NCBI GenBank assembly: GCA_017479385.1 | Contig: JAFVCE010000018.1 | Location: 1 to 44,806, forward strand | Reading direction: 5' to 3' | Origin: Bacteroidales bacterium | GTDB taxonomy: Bacteria > Bacteroidota > Bacteroidia > Bacteroidales > P3 | DNA length: 44,806 nucleotides | Shown here: positions 23,896-32,116 of the stretch, one piece after another | Layout of the letters: each line of letters begins with the position of its first letter | How positions within the stretch are numbered: the first letter of the stretch is position 1 | Made by a program: the position numbers and the translations under genes | Notes under the pieces: generated by a model | What the model saw: the letters and a program-made list of their open reading frames with translations, nothing else | Databases searched by the model: none | What the model was told of the DNA's origin: nothing

Positions 23896-25106
23896 TAATT
23901 ATCGATTTGAACCGAGTGGCAGAGCAGGCCGAGGCGGCGGCCCATGATGGTGGTGGCAACGAGGGTATGGCTGCCGCCGTCGCGCAGGCGTAGCTGGCGC
24001 TGCAGGTCGGCAGCTTCTGCAGGGTAGTTGCGGCAGAGCACCGAGGCGCGCCCGTCGGGTAGGAGGGGGGCAATGTGTTTGCGGCTGAGCGGCGTAGTGG
24101 TCTCGATTTCGAAAACTCGTCCGGGGAAGTCGGCCACCAGGCGCTCGGAGGTGTAGAGGTGGCTGTTGCGGTCGAGTTTGAGCAGTTCGTATCGATGGCC
24201 AATGAGGTTGAAGCATCCCCCTTTCATGAGGGCGGCATGGGGCACGTAGAGGTAGCGCTGCGCGTGTTGGCAGTAGGTGGCTTGGGCCTCGGCGGCCTCG
24301 CGGCGGCTGTAGGCAAAGTCGGCCACGCGCCCATGGGCAATGCAAACGCAGTGCATAGCTATGTCGCCAGCCTCGCCGCTGACGAATAGCACCTCCTTGC
24401 ATTCGCCACCTACGGCCATGATGTGGATTTCGGCTATTGGACCTATCTGGCTGATGGCCAGCGCTATGTCTATCATGGGCGAAGCTTTGACGACTACCCT
24501 GCGCGCGTGGGCGAGCAGCGCGGGCATGAGGGCCACGAGGTTGGGCTCGCATTGTTCGAAGGCCGCCACCTTGCGCCCGTGGGCGTCGCGGCGTGCGGGG
24601 TCTATGTAGGCCACTTCGAGTGGCTCGGCAGTGGTTGCAATCCAGTTTTCGGCCTCGGCGTTGTGGCAGACTATGTTGCTGATTTTCAGAGCAGAGAAGT
24701 TGTTTACGGCCAGTTGGTAGAGGCTTTCGTTGCGCTCAATGTAGTGCACTTTGCGCAGCTTGGCGGCGAGGGCCATGGTGTCTATGCCCATGCCGCCGGT
24801 GAGGTCGGCTGCCACGGCCGTGGGGCCAGAAAGGCGCTGGCAGAGCTGGGCCTTGTAGTTGGCGGTGGCTTCGGACGAGGCTTGCTCGCAGTTGAGGCGT
24901 GGCGGATAACAGAAAGTGCTGCTATTCAGCAGTGTGGGCCATTTGGCGGCGGCGGTTTGCAGCCCTTCTATTTGGCGCGCGGCGGCGCGGATGTCGACCT
25001 CTGGGTGGCTCGAAAGCAGCAGTTGGGCCACGTCGTCGTTGCGGTGTTGCCAAGCGAAGCGGAGCGTGGCTTCGTCGGGTGGGGTTACGAAAAATCCGTC
25101 GGCCAT
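23895..25106 (-). CDS. THUMP-like SAM-dependent methyltransferase (PG_1098 type)
   Basis: A 403-residue class I methyltransferase-like protein. SAM motif I is ADLTGGMGIDTMAL at about 100-113; an acidic motif (YIERNES) follows, then VAYIDPARRD, an NPPY-like position rendered as IDPAR. After the Rossmann domain come a ferredoxin-like region and the C-terminal THUMP-like domain (RHKIAPLL-type segment then VLCRNYP). Bacteroidales homologues are annotated as THUMP-like domain proteins and presumably modify RNA; the substrate is unknown. The start at 25106 (MADGFFVTPP) is preferred; an in-frame ATG at 25178 would add 24 residues. No other methyltransferase partner is nearby. Confidence 0.8.
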   Translation of the reverse strand: MADGFFVTPPDEATLRFAWQHRNDDVAQLLLSSHPEVDIRAAARQIEGLQTAAAKWPTLLNSSTFCYPPRLNCEQASSEATANYKAQLCQRLSGPTAVAADLTGGMGIDTMALAAKLRKVHYIERNESLYQLAVNNFSALKISNIVCHNAEAENWIATTAEPLEVAYIDPARRDAHGRKVAAFEQCEPNLVALMPALLAHARRVVVKASPMIDIALAISQIGPIAEIHIMAVGGECKEVLFVSGEAGDIAMHCVCIAHGRVADFAYSRREAAEAQATYCQHAQRYLYVPHAALMKGGCFNLIGHRYELLKLDRNSHLYTSERLVADFPGRVFEIETTTPLSRKHIAPLLPDGRASVLCRNYPAEAADLQRQLRLRDGGSHTLVATTIMGRRLGLLCHSVQIDN

Positions 25107-25203
25107 AGTATCAAGATAACGTCGGCCGGCGGATTTTATTGTTTGTTCGTATCGAAATTTTTTTCGGCAGCCTGCCACTCTCGGAGTGGTGGGGGAGTGG
25201 GGC

Positions 25204-26106
25204 TTAGTAAATGCCCTGTTCGTGCAGGCGGCGCAGGCGCTCTACCACCATGGGGCGGTCTTCCTTGTAGGTTACGCCGAACCATTGGGCGGTGGTTTTC
25301 AGCACCTTCATGCGGGCGTAGCCACCGGCAATGAGCGTGTTGACGGCAAAGGGAATGTAGTATTCCGACTTCATTTCGGAGCCGTGTTCTTTGAGGAAGT
25401 CGACAAATAGGCGCTCGCTCTGCTCGAAATAGTCGGGCGTGAAGCCGAAGAGGTTCATCGACACCGTGGCGTCGGCCGGCAGCGGGTGGAGCGAGCCGTC
25501 GGCATCGCGGTATTCAATGCCGTTCTGGCTGCGGCCAATCGAGGTGCGTTCGGTCATGCCCACCAGCCAGCCGTCGGCGTCGGTCTGGCACACGCCGCGG
25601 CTCACGGTGCCGTTCTCGCTCAGTGTGTTTTCGAGGCGGTAGCCCACCATGCAGTATTGGCCACGGCTGCCGCCGAGGGTGCGCAGGTGGTCGGCCATCA
25701 CCATAAAGGCGTCGCGGCCGTAGAAGTCGTCGGCGTTGATAATGGCGAAAGGCTCGTTGATGGCCTCTTTAGCCATAAGAATGGCATGGTTGGTTCCCCA
25801 AGGTTTTTCGCGCCCTTCGGGCACGCTGAAGCCTGCCGGCAGGCAGTCAAGTTCCTGGTATACGTATTCCACGGCAATGCGGCCGCCGAAGTGGTCGGCG
25901 TTGATGTGGCGTTTGAACTCCTCTTCGAACGAGTGGCGGATGACGAACACCACGCGGCCGAAGCCGGCGCGGATGGCGTCCTCGATGCTGTAGTCCATAA
26001 TGATTTGTCCGTCGGGGCCAACGCCGTCCATCTGTTTCAGCCCGCCGTAGCGGCTGCCCATGCCGGCGGCAAGAACAAGGAGTGTGGGTTTTTGTGCTGT
26101 TTCCAT
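25204..26106 (-). CDS. Sugar-phosphate nucleotidyltransferase family protein
   Basis: A GT-A-like NTP-transferase of 300 aa. The nucleotide-binding signature VLAAGMGSRYGGLKQ is at residues 11-25, the metal-binding Asp pair is in AIINADDFYGRDAF, and the second half has NLFGFTPDYFEQ and a C-terminal segment with TAQWFGVTYKEDRPMV. Family members activate sugar 1-phosphates with an NTP, but this subgroup lacks a firm substrate assignment, so I give no gene symbol. It lies 54 bases downstream of tadA and 97 bases upstream of the methyltransferase. Confidence 0.82.
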   Translation of the reverse strand: METAQKPTLLVLAAGMGSRYGGLKQMDGVGPDGQIIMDYSIEDAIRAGFGRVVFVIRHSFEEEFKRHINADHFGGRIAVEYVYQELDCLPAGFSVPEGREKPWGTNHAILMAKEAINEPFAIINADDFYGRDAFMVMADHLRTLGGSRGQYCMVGYRLENTLSENGTVSRGVCQTDADGWLVGMTERTSIGRSQNGIEYRDADGSLHPLPADATVSMNLFGFTPDYFEQSERLFVDFLKEHGSEMKSEYYIPFAVNTLIAGGYARMKVLKTTAQWFGVTYKEDRPMVVERLRRLHEQGIY

Positions 26107-26160
26107 GCTATATTATATATTTATTGAATCCTTAAATATTATAACGCCGAATGTTGAGTT

Positions 26161-26610
26161 TTATTGTCTGCGGCTTTTAAAAAAATCTTTCATAAGCTGC
26201 TCGCACTCGTCGGCCAGCAGGCCTTGCTCGACCACGGTCTTGGGGTGGAGCATGGCGCGGCCCAGTGTGGCGAAGCCCCGTTTGGGGTCGGATGCGCCGT
26301 AGACAATGCGGCTCAGCTGTGCCCACCCAATGGCACCGGCACACATAACGCAGGGCTCGAGCGTTACGTATAGGGTGCAACCTTGCAGATATTTGGCGCC
26401 GAGCGTTTCGGCGGCTGCGGTTATGGCCAGCATTTCGGCGTGGGCCGTAACGTCGTGCAGGCGCTCGGTGTGGTTGTGGGCTCGGGCAATGATTGTGCCG
26501 TCGGCCACCACAATAGCGCCCACAGGTATCTCGCCCTCGTCGCGAGCGTCGCGAGCCTCGCGCAGTGCCTGCTGCATGAAGTATTCGTCGGGATTGTCGA
26601 ATATGCTCAT
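26161..26610 (-). CDS. tadA: tRNA adenosine(34) deaminase
   Basis: Zinc-dependent deaminase that converts A34 to inosine in tRNA-Arg(ACG), allowing wobble decoding. HAE at residues 57-59 and PCVMC at 86-90 supply the zinc ligands H57, C87 and C90 and the proton shuttle E59; SRIVYGASDPKRG is the TadA-type segment after the second motif. 149 aa is typical. A related guanine or cytosine deaminase is possible but the SDPKRGF stretch favours TadA. It lies eight bases after the DUF4292 gene. Confidence 0.9.
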   Translation of the reverse strand: MSIFDNPDEYFMQQALREARDARDEGEIPVGAIVVADGTIIARAHNHTERLHDVTAHAEMLAITAAAETLGAKYLQGCTLYVTLEPCVMCAGAIGWAQLSRIVYGASDPKRGFATLGRAMLHPKTVVEQGLLADECEQLMKDFFKSRRQ

Positions 26611-26618
26611 AGTTGTTC

Positions 26619-27239
26619 TTACATTGGGAATTGGAGGCCGGTGGCCGTTTTGCGGTTCGAGAGCTTAATCTTTATGTTGTAGCCCAACTTGTGGGCCAGG
26701 GCTGTGAGCTCTTCGGCGGCAGTGTCGCGACGCATGAGGGCTTGCAGTTCGTCGAAGTTGGTTCGTACACCGGTAACCCGTGCCAGGTCGGCATAGGTAC
26801 CACGAAAACTTTTGCCGGCCACCTTGACGTCGATTCGCACCGAGTCGGGGGTGGCCAACACGCGTCCCAGTTCGAAGAAGTAGCTCACGCTGACCCATAT
26901 CGCGCTGTCGCGCTGCATACGCACCTGGCCGGTGGCTGCGAGCCCATCGTAGCCGCAACTAACGGTCATGGTTTCGTACATCGGCGCGGCGGCAACTGCT
27001 TCGGCTGCGTTGTAGGTATCGGTATTGGGGGCGTTCTCGGACCCAGTGTTGCTGCTGCCGCTGGGCTTGTTGGTCGAGATAGAAGGGTTCTGGCTGGTCG
27101 CTGTCGGGCTGTTGGGGTCGGCAAGGGTTATTGCCTCGTGGCCACCATCTGGTTTTTGGGCCGAAGGCTCTTTCAGGCTGGTGCAGGCCGTGGCCAGCAG
27201 CGCAGTCGCAATTAGCGTAAGGGCGAGGCGGACGTTCAT
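26619..27239 (-). CDS. DUF4292 lipoprotein
   Basis: A 206-residue outer-envelope lipoprotein candidate: signal MNVRLALTLIATALLATAC with the lipobox Cys at position 19, then a Ser/Pro/Asn-rich linker of about 60 residues. The conserved domain follows (VRMQRDSAIWVSVSYFFELGRVLATPDSVRI, then a strand-rich region). The protein ends at LQFPM, earlier than DUF4292 proteins I recall, so it may be a short variant. Its ATG overlaps the stop of the TPR lipoprotein by four bases. The tight pairing suggests they act together in the envelope; the function is unknown. Confidence 0.8.
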   Translation of the reverse strand: MNVRLALTLIATALLATACTSLKEPSAQKPDGGHEAITLADPNSPTATSQNPSISTNKPSGSSNTGSENAPNTDTYNAAEAVAAAPMYETMTVSCGYDGLAATGQVRMQRDSAIWVSVSYFFELGRVLATPDSVRIDVKVAGKSFRGTYADLARVTGVRTNFDELQALMRRDTAAEELTALAHKLGYNIKIKLSNRKTATGLQFPM

Positions 27240-28894
27240 TGTTGGGCGGCTTTTTTAATGGTGTTCAGGTGGTCGATGAGGGTTTGGCTTTGGCGCTTGT
27301 CGGCAGCCACAGCACGTTCCATATACTTCAGAGCCTCGTTGTTGCGCCCCATGCAGTGCAGCACCCAGGCGTAGGTGTCGAGAAAGGTTGCGTTGTCGGG
27401 CTCGGCGTCGATGGTCTTTTTCGACATCCGTTCGGCATCGGCGAGTCGTGTGCTCTGCTCGGCCAGGTAGTAGGCATAGTTGTTAAGCACCCCAATGTTG
27501 TCGCCAGTTATAGCGAGGCAGCGGTCGAAGGTGGCCCAAGCGTCGGAGTAGCGGCCGGTGCGATAGTAGCATTCTGCCATCAGCGAGTAGCAGCCATCGG
27601 CCAAATAGCCGTTGGTGAAGCCAATGCTCTCGCACTGCTTGAGCGGGCCGATGGCCTGCTCGTATTGTTGTTGGTTTACGAGGGTCTGACCCTCAATGAA
27701 GTAGGGCAGAATGTGGAGCGGGAAGAGTTTTTGGGCGCGTCGGGCGAGGTTGAGCAGGCGCACGTCGTTGTTCGGAATTTCGTTTTCGCAAATCAGCAGG
27801 GCTTCCCACACAGGGTACTGGCTGCTATCGGCCGTGAGCGAGGCGCGAAACTGGCGTGCGGCTTCGGCGTAGCGCTCTTGGCGCATAAGGACGTCGCCGT
27901 AGAAAGTGGCGTAGGTCACGGTGTCGTCGCATTCGGCCATGAGCTGTTCGAGCAGAGCGAAAGCCTGTTTCGAATATTTGCCGTAGAACTCGTCGCTGGT
28001 GTAGAACGAGCCGAGAATTTGGAGTTTGCTCTTGTTGTCGATGGCCGAGCTGCGCAGCCCCTGCTTCAGTTCGTCGTAGGCGCGGTCCATGTTGCCAGCC
28101 TGTTTGTAGTAAGAGGCGAGCGAGATGTGTACATATTCGTCGTCGGGGTCAATCTCGGCAATGCGCTCGTAGCAGCGGCGTGCTTTTTCGGGCTTGCCCT
28201 GGGCTATGTAGAGCTCGGAGAGTATGGCTTGATAACGTTTCTCTTGAGGGACGGCGGCGGCAAGGTTTTCGACCTCTTTGATGGCTTTGTCGTTGCGGCC
28301 GGCGTAGGTCCAGATTTTCTGTTTTTGGAGCGAAATGCCTTCGGTTATGCCAATCTTGCGTTCCACGCGGTTGAGGGCTTCGACGGCGCTGTTTATGTTG
28401 CCTGCAAGGACGTAGGCGTTCGACAGCTCGTTGTAGTAGTTGAGTTCGTCGGGGGCAATTTTGGTCATCTCCTCCCACAGGGCTATGAGTTGCTTGGTGT
28501 TGCCCTGGTGCTTGTAGATTTCGGAGAGGAGGAGTGCGTACCAGGGGTTGGCTTGGTTGCTCTGCCAAGCTATGGTGGCGTGGCCTGCGGCCGAGTCGAA
28601 CCATCCGCGTTGAAACATCATGCGGGCCAGTTCGTAGTTGGCCTCGGCGTTGGTCGAGTCGAGCTCAAGCACGGCTTGGTATAGACGTTCGGCCTCGGTT
28701 TCGTTGCCGATACTTTGCTGGGTTTTGGCGTCGATAATCATGCCGTCGACCTTCAGTGTCTGCTCCGACACCTCGGTCAGCGGTTTGCGCTTATAGGGGC
28801 TCTCGCTTTCTGCCATGGCGCTTTTCTTGGCTCCGCCACAGCCGGCGGCAGTCAGTGCCAGCAGGCACACAATTGCTATATCGAGTCTTTTCAT
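27236..28894 (-). CDS. Tetratricopeptide-repeat lipoprotein
   Basis: A 552-residue protein with a lipoprotein signal (MKRLDIAIVCLLALTAAGC, Cys 19) and some ten TPR-type helical hairpins across the remainder (for example AERLYQAVLELDSTNAEANYELAR and RYSDAWATFDRCLAITGDNIGVLNNYAYYLAEQ). The start was set at the lipoprotein Met, 16 codons inside the longest open frame. TPR lipoproteins of this size act as scaffolds for envelope assembly in Bacteroidota. Translation is coupled to the DUF4292 gene by an ATGA overlap. No canonical promoter was seen upstream. Confidence 0.85.
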   Translation of the reverse strand: MKRLDIAIVCLLALTAAGCGGAKKSAMAESESPYKRKPLTEVSEQTLKVDGMIIDAKTQQSIGNETEAERLYQAVLELDSTNAEANYELARMMFQRGWFDSAAGHATIAWQSNQANPWYALLLSEIYKHQGNTKQLIALWEEMTKIAPDELNYYNELSNAYVLAGNINSAVEALNRVERKIGITEGISLQKQKIWTYAGRNDKAIKEVENLAAAVPQEKRYQAILSELYIAQGKPEKARRCYERIAEIDPDDEYVHISLASYYKQAGNMDRAYDELKQGLRSSAIDNKSKLQILGSFYTSDEFYGKYSKQAFALLEQLMAECDDTVTYATFYGDVLMRQERYAEAARQFRASLTADSSQYPVWEALLICENEIPNNDVRLLNLARRAQKLFPLHILPYFIEGQTLVNQQQYEQAIGPLKQCESIGFTNGYLADGCYSLMAECYYRTGRYSDAWATFDRCLAITGDNIGVLNNYAYYLAEQSTRLADAERMSKKTIDAEPDNATFLDTYAWVLHCMGRNNEALKYMERAVAADKRQSQTLIDHLNTIKKAAQQ

Positions 28895-29045
28895 TGCTTT
28901 GTTCACGTTACGATGTTTTATATGTTTTTTTCGCGAGTACATTATTAATAACTTACAACCGCGTTTTTTATTGCGCGAGGGGGCAAAAAAAACACTAAAA
29001 AAAGTTAAAATCGAAAAAAAAATCTGTGCTTTTCCAAAAAATGAC

Positions 29046-29053
29046 TATATTTG
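29046..29053 (+). promoter_or_regulatory. -7 element of the 29164 T9SS gene
   Basis: TATATTTG about 110 bases before the start codon. No good TTTG at the expected distance. Confidence 0.6.
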
Positions 29054-29081
29054 CAATGTGTAAAAAAACACGCAAAAGCTG

Positions 29082-29106
29082 TCTCAAAAACCGAAACTTT
29101 TTGAGA
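29082..29106 (+). promoter_or_regulatory. 5' leader hairpin of the 29164 T9SS gene
   Basis: A 9-bp perfect stem (TCTCAAAAA with TTTTTGAGA) and a 7-base loop, about 20-25 bases into the predicted transcript. It may stabilise the mRNA; it is not followed by a T-tract. Confidence 0.45.
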
Positions 29107-29163
29107 ATCAGTGCTATAAAAATGAAAATGAAAACAAATTATTAATCATTAAAATCAAACAAA

Positions 29164-31914
29164 ATGAAAAAAACGTTAATGGTTTTAGGTTTTGCACTGT
29201 GCGCCACAATCGCATTTGCGCAAACTGGACGAGTTGCTACAAGCAACATGGCTGCCAAAGCCAACGCTGCAGCCAACGTTGAGGCTTTCAACCCCCAGTC
29301 GCAAGCTGGCTACAAAGCCTCCATCTTCACCAAAGAGGTGGGCGATACCCTTGCCGAATACCACTTTGCTAATGAAACTGGCTTCACCACTGGTGTTTAC
29401 AACAGCACCAACGCTGCTCCCGCCACTGTCGAGGGCCGCGCCAACCACAACCAAGACGGTTATTTCGCCACTTGGCACCGCGTCGACAGCGCCGACTACG
29501 AAATGAATAGTGCCGAGTATCTGCAGAACTATCCCAGCTTCAGTTCGTCGGTTTACGCCAACTTCCGTCGTTTCGTTATCGCCGTCATGAGCCCGTGGGC
29601 CGGTTGGGGTATCAACGACAGTAACGGCTTCATGCTTATGTCCTGCATCGACCAGACTCAGATGGATGTCAGCAAGAACTTCAACGCTTACATCGAGTTT
29701 GGCCCCATCGACGCTTCTTCTGCCGCCGTTGTCGACCTCCGCTTCATCCAGTTCTACATGAAGTTCTACGACACCTGCTACATCGACTATACCGATGCTC
29801 AAGGTGTTTGGCACTCGATGGAAATCAACGTCGAGGGTATTGACTGCGAAATCAACGAGTACAGCCGCGGTCTGCAACTCTACACCCTTCCCCTTGCTGC
29901 CGCCAACAACAGCAGCCTGAAACTGCGCCTCCGCTGGTACAGCAAACCCTACAGCGCCCGTCAGGCCGCCTACGGCTATGTGTGGGCTATCGACGATGTC
30001 ATTGTCCGCCGTGGCGCTGCCAGCCGTCTCTACACCTACTATGCTGACAAGTATGTGGAAGGTGCCTATGGCCAAGTTCCTCAAAGTATGCAACTCCCCC
30101 TCTCTTGGTATACCCCCATTAAGAACAACGGTTCTGTCGCTCAAACCGGTATCGTTGCCAAGACCTACTCGGGAACCGACAAAGCCAACCTCGCTGTTTC
30201 TGCCACCGGCAACCACGCCGATATGCCCTCCAACCCTGGCAAAATCGACAGTATGATTGTTGAAGGCCGTACCTCTGTTGCTCAGCACACTGGCTGGTTA
30301 GGCTACGACCCGACCTATATGGAGAGAGAGGCCTCTTTCACCAACAATGGTCTTAACACCACTGAAACTGGTCTGCACTATGCCACCACCACCATCACCA
30401 CCGACGACGAAAATGTTACTGGTGTGTACGACACCATTCTCTATCGCGTCACCGCTCCTGAAGATGGTCTCTACACCTGGAGTATCGACAATGGCCTCTT
30501 CCTCGCTGGTAACTACTTCAGTGCTGGCTATGTTGTCGAAAATGGCAACACCTACACCACCGACGGTAATGGTGGCTACACCAAAGCTGGCTATCGTGTA
30601 AGCAACCGCTACACCACTGGTAACGTAATCCCCACCGACACCAATGGCGATGCCTGGGTTATTCGTGGTGTCGAGCTCGTAACCGCTGCTGTTCCCCAGA
30701 GCCGTAACTACATTGGTGCTCGTATCAGCGCTACCCTCAATGCCGACGTCTTCACCTCGGATGGTCAAAGTGTCTACTTCTACGACAGCGATATACCTCT
30801 GACTACTGGCGACACCATCTACCTAAGCACTGGTGCCGGCGTTCACCAAGTTACCGGTAGCGAAGTCAACACCACCTATGGCTATGCCTATCCTGGCATC
30901 TACAACACCATCCGCATCATGTTCCCCGAGCAGCCCGAACTCTTCCCCAATATGTCCTATCGCATTGGTTACGCTCTCGAAGCCGAGCACGCTTTTGCTG
31001 TTGCCCAAACCAGCACCACCTATGCCGAGACCTACACCAGCGACACCACCGCCACTTGGGGCCGTCTGCTTGCCGACACCACCGGAACCCTCCGTCAATA
31101 TGGCTACCAGTTCGCTCCCAACCCTTACACCACCTACCTCCAAGACCCCACCAACGCCGACAACCCTGGCCGCTTTGCCTATATGCCCGATGCTCCTTAC
31201 ATCCGTATGCTTGTTGGTCCTCGCGTCCCCGTCGAGCGTAAAAACATTGAGTTCCAGTGCGAAACTATCGATGTCGACGGCGAACTCGTGATGAACGGTG
31301 GTGGCCGCTTCCGTTGGAATGGTCAAGACTCTGTCTGCCGCACCATCGACCGTGCTGTGGGTTCCTCTGTCTCTATCGACATGGTTCCTTTCACCGACAT
31401 CAACGCCTACAAGGTCGACTCTGTTTGGGTTGACGGGACTTATGTCGAGCCTTACGATGCTGAGGCCGACGAGGGCGACCCCAACCTCATTATCGACTAC
31501 GACCACACCCGTTGGATTATCGACAGCACCCGCAACGCCAGCGGTGCCTGGACCTACAACTACGCTCACAACTACCACGAGATTTACACCTACACCTTCA
31601 CCAACCTGCAGGCCGACCATAAAATCAAGGCTAAATATAAATATGTTCCCAATGGTATCGACCCCGTTCGCCAGGATGCCAGCATCAGCATCTATCCTAA
31701 CCCCGCCAGCAGCTCTGCCACCATCACCATCGAAGGTGTGACCGGCAAGGTTAGCCTCTCGCTCATCGACATGAGCGGCCGCGTGGTTCTGAACAAGACC
31801 GTCGATGCCGAATCGGTGCAAAATCTCAACCTCAACAACCTCGCCAAGGGCGCCTACTTTGTGCGCGTCACCAACGACGAGTTCAGCAAGGTCGAAAAAC
31901 TCATCGTCCGCTAA
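29164..31914 (+). CDS. T9SS-secreted protein, large, highly expressed type
   Basis: A 916-residue exported protein with signal MKKTLMVLGFALCATIAFAQ. Residues about 60-300 form a beta-rich region that resembles carbohydrate- or surface-binding jelly-roll modules (alternating aromatic strands, ending YVWAIDDVIV). The central 450 residues are rich in Thr, Tyr, Gly and Asn with no domain I recognise. The C-terminal 80 residues are a type A T9SS sorting domain (SIYPNPASSSATITI to VEKLIVR). Codons differ from neighbours by frequent T-ending Gly, Ala, Arg and Val codons, as in the translation genes, which suggests high expression. A very strong terminator follows. Surface-layer or adhesin roles are conjecture. 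Confidence 0.85.
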   Translation: MKKTLMVLGFALCATIAFAQTGRVATSNMAAKANAAANVEAFNPQSQAGYKASIFTKEVGDTLAEYHFANETGFTTGVYNSTNAAPATVEGRANHNQDGYFATWHRVDSADYEMNSAEYLQNYPSFSSSVYANFRRFVIAVMSPWAGWGINDSNGFMLMSCIDQTQMDVSKNFNAYIEFGPIDASSAAVVDLRFIQFYMKFYDTCYIDYTDAQGVWHSMEINVEGIDCEINEYSRGLQLYTLPLAAANNSSLKLRLRWYSKPYSARQAAYGYVWAIDDVIVRRGAASRLYTYYADKYVEGAYGQVPQSMQLPLSWYTPIKNNGSVAQTGIVAKTYSGTDKANLAVSATGNHADMPSNPGKIDSMIVEGRTSVAQHTGWLGYDPTYMEREASFTNNGLNTTETGLHYATTTITTDDENVTGVYDTILYRVTAPEDGLYTWSIDNGLFLAGNYFSAGYVVENGNTYTTDGNGGYTKAGYRVSNRYTTGNVIPTDTNGDAWVIRGVELVTAAVPQSRNYIGARISATLNADVFTSDGQSVYFYDSDIPLTTGDTIYLSTGAGVHQVTGSEVNTTYGYAYPGIYNTIRIMFPEQPELFPNMSYRIGYALEAEHAFAVAQTSTTYAETYTSDTTATWGRLLADTTGTLRQYGYQFAPNPYTTYLQDPTNADNPGRFAYMPDAPYIRMLVGPRVPVERKNIEFQCETIDVDGELVMNGGGRFRWNGQDSVCRTIDRAVGSSVSIDMVPFTDINAYKVDSVWVDGTYVEPYDAEADEGDPNLIIDYDHTRWIIDSTRNASGAWTYNYAHNYHEIYTYTFTNLQADHKIKAKYKYVPNGIDPVRQDASISIYPNPASSSATITIEGVTGKVSLSLIDMSGRVVLNKTVDAESVQNLNLNNLAKGAYFVRVTNDEFSKVEKLIVR

Positions 31915-31951
31915 TTGCGCTGACGACAAAAGTCATAAGAACCTAACTGCA

Positions 31952-31989
31952 GCAGGGCGCCTCGCAAGCGAGGCGCCCTGCCTGTTTTT
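31952..31989 (+). terminator. Strong terminator after the 29164 T9SS gene
   Basis: A 14-bp perfect GC-rich stem (31952-31965 with 31968-31981) with a 2-base loop, then TGTTTTT. It lies 37 bases past the stop codon. Confidence 0.93.
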
Positions 31990-32053
31990 ACCCCCATGGC
32001 CACAATGTCACGCTTTGAGGCTGTTGCACGGTGGCGCCAAAAAAATATGTGCT

Positions 32054-32091
32054 GCAAAAGTTCGCTATGTCGAACTTTTTGCGTAACTTTG
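32054..32091 (+). promoter_or_regulatory. Promoter and palindrome upstream of the C69 peptidase
   Basis: The -7 box TAACTTTG is at 32084-32091, 25 bases before the start codon. Directly upstream lies an 11-bp inverted repeat (GCAAAAGTTCG at 32054-32064, six-base spacer, CGAACTTTT-T-GC at 32071-32082). It occupies the spacer and -33 region, where no TTTG is present, so it could be an operator for a dimeric regulator. Confidence 0.55.
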
Positions 32092-32116
32092 CAATTTGGT
32101 TTAAACCGTAGAAGAA

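Noticed and set aside
25178-25199. Hairpin (CCACTC/GAGTGG) downstream of the nucleotidyltransferase as a terminator
   Set aside because: The 6-bp stem is not followed by a T-run on the minus strand.
27239-28684. Long open frame opposite the TPR lipoprotein
   Set aside because: Antisense shadow of a GC-skewed coding gene with no domain.
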